NCBI GenBank assembly: GCA_030760725.1
Contig: JASWHV010000010.1
Location: forward strand, 34,477,760-34,541,759
Source of the DNA: Neostapfia colusana
Taxonomy: Eukaryota > Streptophyta > Magnoliopsida > Poales > Poaceae
Direction: 5' to 3'
Length of the DNA stretch: 64,000 nt
Position numbers and translations under genes: made by a program. This document shows, one piece after another, positions 11,476-22,395 of the stretch. A model generated the notes under the pieces. That model had not been told where the DNA came from. It was given only the letters and a program-made list of their open reading frames with translations, and did no database searches. The first letter of the stretch is position 1. Each line of letters starts with the position of its first letter.

Positions 11476-12745
11476 AAGACGGCGGAGTTCAAGCTGAGCT
11501 CCCAACCACGTCAGACAGCCAAGAGCCAAGCACTGGCTGACTTCGTGGCTGAGTGGACGCCAACGAAGGCTGACCCAGGGGGCCGCAAAGACGGTGAACC
11601 AAAGTACCGAGCTCCGGTCTTCACCGGGCCTCACTGGACGCTCTTCTTCGACGGCTCCTCGCGAAAGCAGGGGGCCGGTGCCGGCGTACTGCTTCTCATG
11701 CCGTCGGGGGAGCAGTCTGGGTACATGGTGCGTCTCAATTCCAAGGCAACCAACAACTTGGCAGAGTATGAAGCACTCATCTTTGGCCTAAAAGACAGTC
11801 CTGTCTCTGGGCGCTCGCCAGTTGTTGGTGCAGGGCGACACCCAGCTAGTTATCAAGCAAGTTAAGGGTGAATGCCCCTTCAATGACCCACAGCTAGCTG
11901 CTTATCTGCTTCACGTGCTGATGTTGGAGAGCGCCATGCACCGCGCGAGCGCCATGCACCGCGCGCTTGCAAGGCCGCAGCTGACGACCTCTCAACGAAA
12001 GCCTCCATCGGAGCCCCTGCGCACGAAGGAGTCTTCGAGAGGACGTTGCTGCGGTCCACAGCCCGGCCCGCCAAGCCGGGCGAAGGGGGCTGAACCAGTG
12101 CCTCGAAGCTAGGCAGTCCCGGCGGCCCTGGATGCCGCCAAAGGATTGTAAGAGTCACTAGGGACTCCGTGCAACCCAGCGCTCAAGATCCAGAAGCTCA
12201 AGTAGTTCCGATGCATGGACCACGGAGGTCCGGGACTCCTTGAAGGACATCCTTCCTGATGAACGTGCATCCGCTGAACGGATGGTGCAGATGGCTAAGT
12301 GCTACGCGCTGGTATCTTTACTGGCGTGGCGCCACGACATCCTATTGCGGTGCATAACCCAGGAGGAAGGCTGCGATTAGCTCGCAGTAGTCCAAGGAGG
12401 CGAGTGCTGGGAACGCTCATCATCCCGCACGTTGATCGGTTAAGCCACCCGGCATGGCTCCTACTGACCGAGAGCCACCTGGACGCCGTCAAACCGGTTA
12501 GGGATGCAATGCGTGCCAGGTCCACCCCAAGCAGACCCACACAACCGGTGCAGACGCGCACCCAGAGCCGTCGGGGGATACCGGCTCCTCCATGTCGAGG
12601 GCCAGCCGGACTTCCCAGGGCCGGGTCACGGGAACTACCCTTCCACATGGTATGCGGGGCCGAAGCCATGCTTCCCCCTGATATAGCCATGGGGGTCCCC
12701 CCGTGTCCGGCTTACGACGAAGCCACGCATGACCCGCTCTGCATG
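11476..12745 (+). pseudogene. Element G pol remnant: second RNase H and integrase scraps
   Basis: After the gag break the sequence encodes the linker KSQALADFVAEWTP and then an RNase H of the plant Tat type (WTLFFDGSSRKQGAGAGV, then NNLAEYEALIFGL and LVIKQVKGEC), starting near 11500. Frameshifts follow. Near 12220-12420 there is the spacer before integrase (ILPDERASAERMVQMAK, CITQEEGC). A last piece near 12630-12720 (PFHMVCGAEAMLPPDIAMG) matches the C-terminal side of the integrase core. Most of the integrase core, and all of protease, RT and the first RNase H, are gone. Confidence 0.75.
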
Positions 12746-13562
12746 AAGACAGGCGCTCCGACGCTACCCAGTAAGTTCACCATGCTTACTTAGGTGTTTA
12801 TTTAAATTACGCATTAATTTATATGAACACCTCCCCACGCTCTAGACAGTGTGCGTCCATTGTACACTCGGCTCCTCTTTCCGGCTCTCATGCATAGTCG
12901 ATATTTGCCGTCCTGCCGAAGGTGGTAGTGCTTGGGGTACCTGCCAGAGGCCCGGTGGCCTTTTGGATCTCCCCCTATAAGGGTACTGCACCGCCAGTTG
13001 GTCTCCTCCGAGAAAAGACCTACGCTAGAACGGGGGGTCAGGAGCCTTGCTTTGCCCGGTCTTGCACCCAAAGCATGCGCATTCTGCCTCCCGGCGCTAC
13101 GGTCTGAGTACCAGGGGGCCGGGCGGTTACACCCTGACTGGGGCTGGGGCCAGACCTCCGGGACCAAGTGCACTGGATTACCCAAGCCCCGTATTCCAAC
13201 CTGGGACAGTAAGCCAAATGAGACTAAGGGATAGGAAAGGGGGACCACTGAGCAGTGCCGGACTCCGCCCCCACAGCAGGGCCGAGCTCCGAGGCCAGCC
13301 CTCGCCCTCCTTTCTGAGGCGAGCGCTGATGCCGGACCTCACGCCCTTCGCTGGCCTGAGCTCCGATGACTTCCGGACCTCCGCCCCACAGCCGGGCCGA
13401 GCTCCGATGCCAGGCTTCACCCTCTCCTAAGAGGCTGAACACCGAAGCTGTCAAGACCCTGCCAGCACAGGGAGTACTCTAGACAAGAAAGTGCACGGAT
13501 CATAAGAGACGAAGGTCCCACCTTGGGCTCTCTATCTCCCCCAAGATGGGCCCGGGGGCCAC
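12746..13562 (+). other. Element G 3' noncoding region and polypurine-type tract
   Basis: No gene is visible. The stretch around 13170-13230 (TTACCCAAGCCCCGTAT) matches on the opposite strand the 3' region of H near 21190-21215, so this is the untranslated 3' part of the family. Degenerate repeats with 'gagctccgatg' and 'ccggacctc' lie at about 13250-13430. The last bases before the LTR, GATGGGCCCGGGGGCCAC, sit where the polypurine tract should be and are also found next to H's 3' LTR (18351-18368, opposite strand). Confidence 0.6.
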
Positions 13563-14657
13563 TGTCGGTACCCTCGATATGGGGTACCCCTGCGCACAGA
13601 GGAAAATGCCTAAGGACCTCGCCCTTCTCCGCAGGGAGAGCTCCGAAGGCGCCACGCGTCCAGCGGGGCCGGACCTCCCTCTCCTCAGTGGAGAGCTCTG
13701 GGCCCACCACGTGGCATACAGAAGCCGGACCTCCCCCTCCGCGGGAGAGAGGTCCGAAGGTGCCGCATGTCCAGGGAGGCCGGACCTCCCCCTCCTCGGA
13801 GAGGAGCTCCGGGCTCGCCACGTGGCCAACAGAAGCCGAACCTCCCCCTCCGCGGGAGAGGTCCGAAGGCTCCACGTGTCCTGCGGGGCCGGCCCCCCCT
13901 CTCTTCTGAGAAGGGCTCCGGGCCCGCCGCGTGGCAGCAGAACGGCGCTGCCTGCCCCAGAGCGATAGGCAGCGGGCGTAAAGACGCCCCATACCTTGCC
14001 CGTACAAGGTATTCAAGGCCCGCGTCTTCCCGAGACGCGGAGACGCGGAGCACGCTTCTGTCAGGTGCCGTTGCGCCCAGTCGCATCACAGACTGGCGCG
14101 CGGTGTCAGAACCTGCCAGCCAATAAACACCGCGACAAGACATCCCATGCCGCCTGCGCCGTCATCAACCACTACGATGAGCATGCGGCATGGGCAGGGC
14201 GGCAAGATGAAGACTCAGAAGCCTTCGACCAGAGGCAACTACCGGCATAACTGCAGATACGTTAGATAATAGACAATCTTCCTGGGACCACCTGTCGGGT
14301 CCCGGCACCCTTGTAATCTGCCCGAGTCTTGGACTATAAAAGGCTCGGGTAGGCGACGATAGCAAGGGTTCGCACTTTGCAACTCATACGCTAGCCATAC
14401 ACTCTCAAGCTGTAACTCACCCCCAAGCTCAGGCCTACGGCCCCGAGCAGCAAGCAATACAGCGAGCTCCGTAGCTCGCCGTGGACGTAGGGTTTTACAC
14501 TCTGGCGGCCTGAACCACGTAAAACTCGCCGTGTCAAGCTCTTACTAACTCGTCCATCTGCGCAAGCTCTCCGCTAGAGACTAGCCCCACCGAAAAAAGA
14601 ACCTCCGCGGGCTGCCCAGTGCAGGCCTGGGGGAAGTGTCGACTGAACACTTCGAGA
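13563..14657 (+). repeat. Element G 3' LTR
   Basis: This matches the left LTR with scattered substitutions. Its end reads TTCGAGA in place of TTCGACA, so the terminal CA has become GA. It is followed by CCCGC, matching the CCCAC left of the element except for one base, and then by the resumed F LTR. Confidence 0.85.
14335..14343 (+). promoter_or_regulatory. TATA box in the G 3' LTR
   Basis: TATAAAAGG lies at the expected core-promoter position of the LTR, about 315 bases from its end. The equivalent site in H is also TATAAAAGG, whereas in G's own 5' LTR it has decayed to TTTAAAAGG. Confidence 0.6.
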
Positions 14658-16381
14658 CCCGCGCAGCCGTACCGGATCCGGCGCCTCATCCGTGTCACTG
14701 ACAGGTGGGGCAGGCCCCCACCTTCTTCTACCTCGCGCCAACAGAGGATTCCGCGGCGGTTGCTCCGGCGAGGGTGGCGGGAACGGCTCTCCCGGTCGTC
14801 TCCCGGCCCTAAACTCACCGCTCCCCCATATTCAACCGTGCTGAACACTGTGGGAGGGTCGCCGGCGGCCATGGCTCACAGGAAACCACCGCGGACCGGT
14901 GGCAGCAAAGTTTTGAACTCCGGCGAAGTCGGGAACCCTTATTCCTCCATCATACGATCGATTCTCGGGCTCTAGAGCATCAGTGAACGATGTAGGAGCT
15001 CATAAGGGTCCTGGCCGCCGGTGAAACAGCCGACAACCGAGGGCTCCACGGCGACCTGAGGTGCTTTTGCACCGGTGACTAATAAAACAGCTAGAGCTCC
15101 CTCGTTTCTTGATGTTTTTGCTTGGTTCTTCGTCGAGGAGAGGCGCTAGGAAGTAGAGAAGCTCTGTGGAAGCTTACTCGAGGTCTAAAGGATCGTGCAT
15201 CACGAATTTTTGGCTAGACCGAGCACTACCCGTCGGTGTACCGTTTGGGGAAATGGTGAAATTCTCGCCACCGGTTCTAGCAATCGCTAAACGGTTTCCG
15301 GTTACACTATCAGGACATGTGAACGCACCTTTCTTGTGTAGGGAAGGGGCGGTGACACCGGCCGTAGCGCGCCGTCCACGGTGACCTCCCTCGGTTCGTC
15401 CACGTTCACCCGAGGATCGTGGCTATTTTGCCAATATCCGGAGCAATCACGTTCGGGACATGGAAGGAGAAGTACTGGAGGGCTAGAGCACTTCCCGGCG
15501 ATACTCTTTGCTGTGGAGCGCTCGAGCAGCCGAGCTCAGAGGGCTGTGGTTGATCGGAGAGAGCCGAGCGGCGGTGTTCAGCGCAAATGAGACTGTTGCG
15601 GCGCTGCGCGAGCTGAGGGGGGAGAGAAATAGGGCTGGGGCGCTGGGGCGGTCGCTCTGATCACCCACGCGCGCGCCGACGTCGGAGGCAGTGAGAATAG
15701 CTCGGTGGAGCCTCGGGCGCGGGTAGAGACCGGGCGCTGGTGCGCTGAGCTCGTCCGGGGGAAAACAGTCGGTTAGTTTGCTGTGTGTGTGACTGACAAT
15801 TGGGCCCTACTATTCTAATTCTTATCCCATTTTCTCTGATATTTTATCCCAGCAACTCAACATTTAAGGCTAGACTTTCACACCAAGTTAAGGTTTGAAT
15901 TTGCTGAATTCAAATGGTTTGAATTCTGGTGTGAAATTTGGATGTGGTTTGATCATTTGAATTTGAAAATGAGTTTGAATTCTCCACTTTGTATTGCCTC
16001 AAAATATAGCAAACTAGTTCCAAAATTTCCAATTTTTGGAATGGCTGCTCATTCAAAGGTGGAGAACACATTTGTGAAACCCAATTTTCAAATTGAGGGA
16101 ATTAGAATTTTAAACTGTATTTGAAATTCAGATTAGAGGGATTTACCTTTTAACCCCAAACAAATATGAAAACTTCTCCAAATGAGCTGAAATTTGCAAG
16201 GGTGAATATTTGGGCTATGAAGATCCAAGTTATGAATTTAGATCTCCATGTTTGGAAGTTTTGGGAAGTCTAAACCCTCACTTTGAACTCACCCCCTTAT
16301 AATTCAAAGTTTTAATTCCCCTCATTTTTCATAAGTGTATATGAGCAGAATTTTCTTGCTACCACTTTTGGGGATTTTACA

Positions 16382-17225
16382 CGTCTCTCATAGCTTTAGA
16401 GGGACAAAAGGTCAATGTCATCCTAGGGATGTCGTGGTTAACCCGCCACGGCGCTGTCTTAGACACCGTCCTCTGAGTCGTGCATTTGCACTCAGAAATG
16501 CACGAGTCTCACTCATTATTTTTGGACAGTCCAGAAATAAAACTTTCAAGTGTATACGAATCCACCACCATCAGATTGGAAGACATTCTAGTAGTCCGTA
16601 AGTTCCCAGACGTATTCCTGGATGATTTGCCAGGGATGCCGCCTGACCGAGAGGTGGAGTTCAAGATTGAACTTGCACCGGAAACTATGCCAATATCCTG
16701 AAGGCCGTAGAAGATGGCACCAAAGGAGTTGGCGGAATTAAAAACTCAGTTGACGGACCTGCTGGAAAAGGGTTTTATTTGACAAAGCTCCTCGCCATGG
16801 GGCTGTTCAGCATTATTTGTGAAGAATAATGATGAGATGTTACGGCTTTGCGTGGACTATCATCCACTAAACGCTGTAACTATCAAGAACAAGTACCCGT
16901 TGCCACGGATCGACACGTTGTTTGATCAGTTGGTCGAAGCAAAGATCTTTTCCAATATGGACTTAAGATCCAGGTACCATCAGATTAAGATACGGGCTGA
17001 GGACATCCCGAAGACGGCTTTCTCGATGAGGTACGGGCTTTATGAATACCTGGTCATGTCCGTCGGCCTCACCAACGCTCCAGCTCATTTCATGTACTTG
17101 ACGAACTCGGTATTCATGCCAGAGCTGGACAAGTTTGTCGTGGTCTTCATTGACGACATATTGGTATATTCCAAGTCGGAGGAAGAACACGCGAATCACC
17201 TACGTGTAGTCTTGCAAAGGCTGCG
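16382..17225 (+). pseudogene. Element A pol, part 1: protease end and reverse transcriptase
   Basis: It starts inside the protease C-terminus (near 16430, frameshifted), then runs through the connection EYPDVF-like ([15 protein letters not shown] at about 16600) into the RT. RT blocks seen are [20 protein letters not shown] (about 16840), a DLRSRYHQI motif (family G changed to R), a [12 protein letters not shown] block, and the catalytic FIDD at 17146-17157. Stops occur at 16699 (TGA), 16708 (TAG) and about 16780 (TGA). The palm domain is then cut by element H after LQRLR. It is the same Tekay/Del type as B and D. Confidence 0.85.
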
Positions 17226-18350
17226 TGTCGAAGTGTTCGGTCGACACTTCCCCCGGGCCTGCACTGGGCAGCCCGCGGAGGTTCTTTTTTCGGTGGGGCT
17301 AGTTCCTAGCGGAAAGCTTGCGCAGATGGATGAGTTAGTAAGAGCTTGACACGGCGAGTTTTACGTGGTTCAGGCCGCCGGAGCGTAAAACCCTACGTCC
17401 ACGGCGAGCTATGGAGCTCGCTGTATTGCTTGCTGCTTAGGGCCGGAGGCCTGAGCTCAGGGGTGAGTTACAGCTTGAGAGTGTATGGCTAGCGTATGAG
17501 TTGCAAAGTGCGAACCCAGGGTGCTGATGGCTAGAGTGCGAACCCCTGCTATCGATGCCTACCCGAACCTTTTATAGTCCAAGACTCGGGCGGCTTACAA
17601 GGGGAGCCGGGACCCGACAGGTGGTCCCGGGAAGATTGTCTATTATCTACCGTATCTGCAGTTATGCCGGTAGTTGTCTCTGGTCGAAGGCTTCTGAGTC
17701 TTCATCTTGCCGCCCTGCCCATGCCGCATGCTAGTCGTAGTGGTTGATGACGGCGCAGGCGGCATGGGATGTCTTGTCGCGGTGTTTATTGGCTGGCAGG
17801 TTCTGACACCGTGTGCCAGTCTGTGATGCGACTGGGCGCAACGGCACCTGACAGACGCGTGCTCCGCGTCTTCGCGTCTTGGGAAGACGCGGGCCTTCAA
17901 TACCTTGTACGGGCAAGGTATGGGGCGCCTTTACGCCCGCCGCCTACCGCTCGGGGGCAGGCAGCACCGTTCATCTGGCCACGTGGCGGGTCCGGAGCCC
18001 TTCTCTGAGGAGAGAAGGGTCCGGCCTGCGGGGCACGTGGAGCCTCCGGACCTCTCCCCGCGGAGGGGGAGGCTCGGCTTCTGTCGGCCACGTGGCGGGC
18101 CCAGAGCTCGCCTCTGAAGAGAGTGAGGTCCGGCCCCGCTGGACGCGTGGCGCCTTCGGACCTCTCTCCCGCGGAGGGGGAGGTCCGGCTTCTGTATGCC
18201 ACGTGGCGGGCCCAGAGCTCTCCTCTGAGGAGAGGGAGGTCCGGCCCCGCCGGACGCGTGGCGCCTTCGGAGCTCTCCCTGCGGAGAAGGGCGAGTACCT
18301 TAGGCATTTTACCCTGTGCGCGGGGGTACCCCATATCCCAGGTACCGACA
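17226..18350 (-). repeat. Element H 3' LTR
   Basis: On the minus strand it begins TGTCGGTACC at 18350 and ends CTTCGACA at 17226. It is next to the A RT codons on the left and the purine/GC tract on the right. A TATA box (TATAAAAGG on the minus strand) lies at about 17570-17578. The open frames here on both strands (for example 17879-18496) derive from the repeat units. Confidence 0.9.
17979..18300 (-). repeat. Three ~110 bp tandem units with G-box/ABRE core in H LTR U3
   Basis: Units begin at CCACGTGGC on 17979, 18088 and 18199 (spacings 109 and 111). Each continues with 'gggcccagagctc'-like, 'gaggtccggcc' and 'acgcgtggcgcc' blocks. The 5' LTR has the same array at 24939-25261, and G's LTRs carry a degenerate version. 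CACGTGGC contains the ACGTGGC core bound by plant bZIP factors of the ABRE/G-box class. That these sites act as enhancers is inference. Confidence 0.75.
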
Positions 18351-18841
18351 GTGGCCCCCGGGCCCATCTCGGGGGAGATAGCGAGCCCGAGGTGGGACCT
18401 CCGTCTCTTCCGATCCGCGCACTTTCTCTAAGTACCGAATTGACCGCTGCCGGAGCACGAACGGCCATGGGATCGTGGGAGCGTGTGCTCACTTGATGGT
18501 TGCTTTTACTGCGGCAGTTCCCAAGACTGCCACTTCTGCACGTTGCGGCGCTTTCTTCGGGAACGCCGAAGTGCCTTGCCGGCTCATCTTCTCAGGAGAC
18601 TGACTCCTTGACCCCACCGCTTCAGTTAGGTGGCTTGGGCCCACTCGTCATCAGCACTCGGTCTAGGAACCGAAGCAGTTGCCGGTGCGGGGTACTCGAA
18701 GAGTTCCGAATCGCTTGGAATTGTACCCGGGAAGTTTTTTAGAGGGGGTCTTACCCACATTGCAGCTTCCATTCGCACTTCTCTGCGTTTCTCCTCGGAC
18801 TCTTGTGCTTTTGCTCTCTTGCCTTTGAGTTCTCCCTTGCC

Positions 18842-20544
18842 ATGGCTTCCAACCCGCCGCCAGAGAAGAAGCGCGCTCGATCTCCTCCAGCAGCGGCGTC
18901 TGTGCCAAGTCGGGATTCTGGGGTGCCTGACACTCCCTCCGGTGGCGACTCGAAGAGACCCCTGGTTGATGCGCTGGGGGAAGCTTCTGGGGCGTCCCCT
19001 GTTCTGACAGTCCAAGCGACTGCGGAGCGGCCGTCAGTGACGGTAGCGGGCTCTGGGAGCCCTACCCCGGCTCGGAAGTCGGAGTTCAGAGCCCGCTGGA
19101 GTGTCCGCGCTTCCCGGCCTTCCCCGACTTGCAGGGAATCTGTGCCGCTGCGCTCGGAGCCAGGGGCAACTGCCGCGGCCCCCAAGCCAGCGCGAACTTC
19201 TCCTGTGCCAAGTGTGCCCGGACTATGCGGCGGCGTCGTCTCTTCCTGCCGAGACGGCCACCGCGGCCCCCAAGCCAGCGCAGGTTGACCCTGCCCTAGG
19301 CGGCCTGGCCTCTTCTCCAGCACCGCCTTCCCCGGCTCACCCCTCTTCTCAGGTCAAGGAGCCAGAAGCTGAAGAGAGCCCGGCTGGCCTGGCTGCCAGA
19401 GCCTCGGAGCCAACTTCTCCTGATCGGCGTCTCGTCTCGGTTGCTGGTGCGTCGGCTCTTCCTGAGGACGAGGTAATGGAGGAGGTCGGGGGGACTGCCC
19501 CGGCCTCTGTTGCTCCATTGCCTCAGGCGGATGCCTTCGCGCTTGCCGAGACAAGCGTTCGGCAGGTCTTGTCTGCGCTAGGGCGCGAGCGGGAGGAGTA
19601 TACGGTTGAACGGGATCGCCTCCTCACCTGGGGGAACCTTTTGCGGGAGAGGACCGCGAAGGTTAAGAGTGAGCTCGACTCCAGGCGGGAGTTGCTCGAC
19701 TTCAGGGAAGCACTCCTTGACCGGATGAAGCGGGCTGTCGACCGCATGGACACCCAATCGCGGCGGATCAACAGGGAGACCCTGGAGACACACGCCCGGG
19801 CCGAAGAGAGCCTCTCTGCTGCCGTGAACTCGCCGTTGAGGAACGGGAGCGTTCCATGGCAGCTGAGGCGGAGAGGGTCGCCGCGCAGCTGGCTGCGGGC
19901 GAGGATGACCTTCGAGCTCGGATGGAGGAGCTGGAGATCCTGAAGGCAGACCTCGACTTGAGGGAGGAACAGGTCTCCCGTGATCGCCGGACGGTCTTGG
20001 ACCGGGAGCTGACCGCCGACTTCAAGGCCGCTGAGTTGGAGCGGCTCGCCAAGACTCTCCACCTTCGGGAGAGCTTCCTAGCGGCCAAGGAGAAGGAATT
20101 CTCCGAGAGGAACCTGGAGGCTCTGCAGGCGGCCCGCCGCAAGGTGGAGGAGCTCTCAGCCTTGCGGTCCTCCGAGGCTCTTGCGGTCTCAAGCTTCGTG
20201 GATCGAGCAGGGTCCGCCCTGATCCCTCTTGGCTTTAGTCCGGTGAGGGCCGCGGCTCCTGCATTGAAGGTGGCGGAGGTGATCCCTGCGTTGGAGTCGA
20301 TCGGCGCCAATCTGGACAGACTAGACTCAGTGGTCGCCAGCCAGCTTGAGGCCGAGGGCCGCGGCTTGGCTTTAGAGGTCGCCTCGCATGTGCTGGCATG
20401 CTTCAAGAGCCGCGGCCTCTCTTTTCGCTAGAGCCAGCAAGAGAGGGCCCAGCCGCGGAGCGGGAGGAAGCTGCCAGGGCTGAAGTCGAGGATGTGGCCG
20501 CCATTATAGCCGCAAGGTTCCGGCGGGAGCCGGGAGGTCCTTAG
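18842..20544 (+). pseudogene. Additional ORF antisense to H gag: coiled-coil protein, frameshifted
   Basis: A plus-strand coding region inside minus-strand H. It opens at ATG 18842 with a basic, Pro/Ala/Ser-rich disordered region (KKRARSPPAAA), moves to another frame near 19250, and continues acidic (PEDEVMEEVGG). From about 19500 it becomes a long Glu/Arg/Leu-rich coiled coil (LGREREEYTVERDRLLTWG; later ARMEELEILKADLDLREEQV). A second shift near 19840 and a third near 20410 lead to AEREEAARAEVEDVAAIIAA and a stop at 20542. Extra antisense ORFs near the 3' LTR are known in plant Tat-lineage elements, often coupled to the 'putative gypsy type transposon' domain. I cannot see that domain here. 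Function is unknown, and frame loss may be recent. Confidence 0.6.
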
Positions 20545-22395
20545 GACTTGTTTCTCCCTTTTTATCGAGTCTGTAGTCCAGCTCATGGAGCCTCGCTTAA
20601 TTTGACTCTCTTGGATATTTGTGTCTGTGATGCTTTTTCTCTCCTTCTTGGCATTGCCTGACTGAGTCCTTAGCTCCGCAAGGTACTCAGAGGCCATCTC
20701 CATTCTCGGAGCTTTGCACAGACACCCTCCCCGGGTCCTAACCGTGTTAGGGGCCCCCGGAGGTCTCCGGATCTCACCCTATGGGGAGCTCCAAATCTGC
20801 CTGCCACGTGGCGGGTCCGGAGCTCCTCCTTAAGAGGCGGGAGCTCCGGCCATGTTGGACACGTAGGGCTTTCGGAGCCCTCCCACCGAGGGGGGAGGTC
20901 CGGTTTCTGCCTGCCACGTGGCGAGCCCGGAGCCCTCCTCAAGGGAGGAGAGAGTTCCGGGCCCGCTTGACACGTGGGGCCCAAGGGTCCCGCCCCTACT
21001 GGAGGGGCAGGTCCCGGTCTTTCCAGTCCAAGGCCGGAGTAGTTGGTAGCTTCTTTCCCCCCTGCTTCATGCAGCCCCTGTCGTTGTAACCTGGAGGTCC
21101 TGCACACAGGCAGAGGAAACATAATTCTCCTCGGCGGGTCCTCCCCTCCCGTCTCATAGTCTTATCCGTCTTACGATCCTGATTCGCTATACGGGGCTTG
21201 GGTAATTCTGTGCACGAGGCGCCGGAGCTCCGGCTCCCTCCAAGGTCCGGGTACGGCCGTCCGATCCCTAATACTAGGCCATGCGCTGGGGAAGCAGAGT
21301 GCACGTGCTTTGGGTTCATGACCAGGCAAAGCGGTCGTACTCCCCTGGACCTCCGGAGGGCAGGATGCGCATGCTTTGGGCTCAGGGCCGGCTAAGCTGG
21401 ATACGCACCCTGGACCCCCCATGCACAACGCAGGCCTTTCCTGGAGGTAATCAACTGGCACCGCAACACCTGACTGGGGGAGGCCCGAGAGACTCACTCG
21501 GCCATCGGCAGGTGCCTCAAGCGCTGCCGCCTTCGGCAGGATAGCGAATGCCGACTATGGATGAGCGCAGGAGAGGGGGAGCTAGATGTACGATGAACAT
21601 ACAGAGATAGTGCGATCATAAAAATTAATGCATAATTTAAATGAGCACATGAGAGAGAGCTAAGTAGAACAGGTCTCTGTATTCGTGCCCATAGGTGGAA
21701 TTCTGGCTGTACATGGAGGCAATGTTCCGCCTTGTCTACAAGGGAAGCAAGACTCTACGCGCTTAGGGTCGGAACCAGGCTAAACTGGACGTAGTCCTGT
21801 ACCGTCCCTTGAGACTTAGCTACCCCAAGCTCTGTTCCTAAATTCTATGGGATCTATTACAGAAGGGAATAGCCCTGTTCTACCGATGCTCAGGAAGTAG
21901 GACTTACAGTGTTGCTTCATGGCAAGGATTTTTGGGAACGGATCCCACTCTCGGTTGAAAGGCATGTGTACCTGGGGCGGCAGCTTTCATGATTCGGAAG
22001 GGACCTTCCCTGCTGGGGGAGAGCTTATGGGTCCTTCTTGGAATAGAGCGTGCCGCTTCACCAGGTTGCCCTCCTGCAGGCCCCCGACGCGTTTGGTTCT
22101 TTGGCGGTAGTGCTTAGAGCATTAGCTGAGACCTTGCGTTGTGGGGTGTTCCCTGCAGCCGAGTCTTGTCGACGAGGTTGTTATCTTCGCGCTGGATCAG
22201 GTCCTGCACGGCTTCTCCTGGGGGCCCCCGGGGAGTTCTCCCCTTCTGGCTAAGGCCTTCAAGGGGTAGGTGGGCCCGGGCTCGCCTTGGATGACCTAAG
22301 GTATCTTCCCCTTCTGGCAAGGCCTTCAAGGGGTTGACAGACCTTAGGCGGCTCCCGAGAGGTATGTTCGAGGCACGGAGGCGCGCCGCTGTTGG
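20545..22395 (-). other. Element H internal noncoding region with LTR-like repeat units
   Basis: No credible gene is present; open frames are short and disagree with G's equivalent region. Two further ~110-base units with GCCACGTGGC start at 20803 and 20913 and resemble the U3 array of the LTR, although they lie in the interior. The block near 21190-21220 matches G around 13180. This is where pol would be expected between gag and the 3' end. Confidence 0.6.

Larger units (their letters stand above)
7777..14657 (+). mobile_element. Element G: defective Tat-lineage Ty3/gypsy element
   Basis: LTRs of 1096 and about 1095 bases (7777-8872 and 13563-14657) start TGTCGGTACC and end in TTCGACA (left) or TTCGAGA (right). 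The flanks CCCAC (7772-7776) and CCCGC (14658-14662) look like one target duplication with a single change. Inside are a PBS, a frameshifted gag with a triplicated block, a plant-type second RNase H and scraps of integrase. Protease, RT and the first RNase H are deleted. The family is the same as H. The Tat/RIRE2-like assignment rests on the gag sequence, the variant PBS and the extra RNase H domain. Confidence 0.8.
5461..16381 (-). mobile_element. Element F 5' LTR (minus strand), split by element G
   Basis: Read on the minus strand, this LTR begins TGTAAAATCCCC at 16381 and ends GGTCCCCACA at 5461. The same ends and much internal sequence occur in the LTR of D at 56687-60614. Removing element G (7777-14657) leaves about 4.04 kb, close to D's 3.93 kb. 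It is followed by a PBS and a leader, so it is a 5' LTR. Its outer edge abuts protease-coding sequence of A at 16382, so F inserted into A. F's gag, pol and 3' LTR have been lost. Confidence 0.8.

Noticed and set aside
17879..18496. Open frames up to 205 codons on both strands in the H and G LTRs
   Set aside because: They follow the 110-base repeat units and GC bias; the same frames are broken between the two LTRs.
19768..20406. 212-codon minus-strand frame in H, Ser/Arg-rich
   Set aside because: It is the mirror of the coiled-coil frame on the plus strand, which shows the better heptad-like pattern; codon bias of a Glu/Arg/Leu-rich gene gives such Ser/Arg mirrors.
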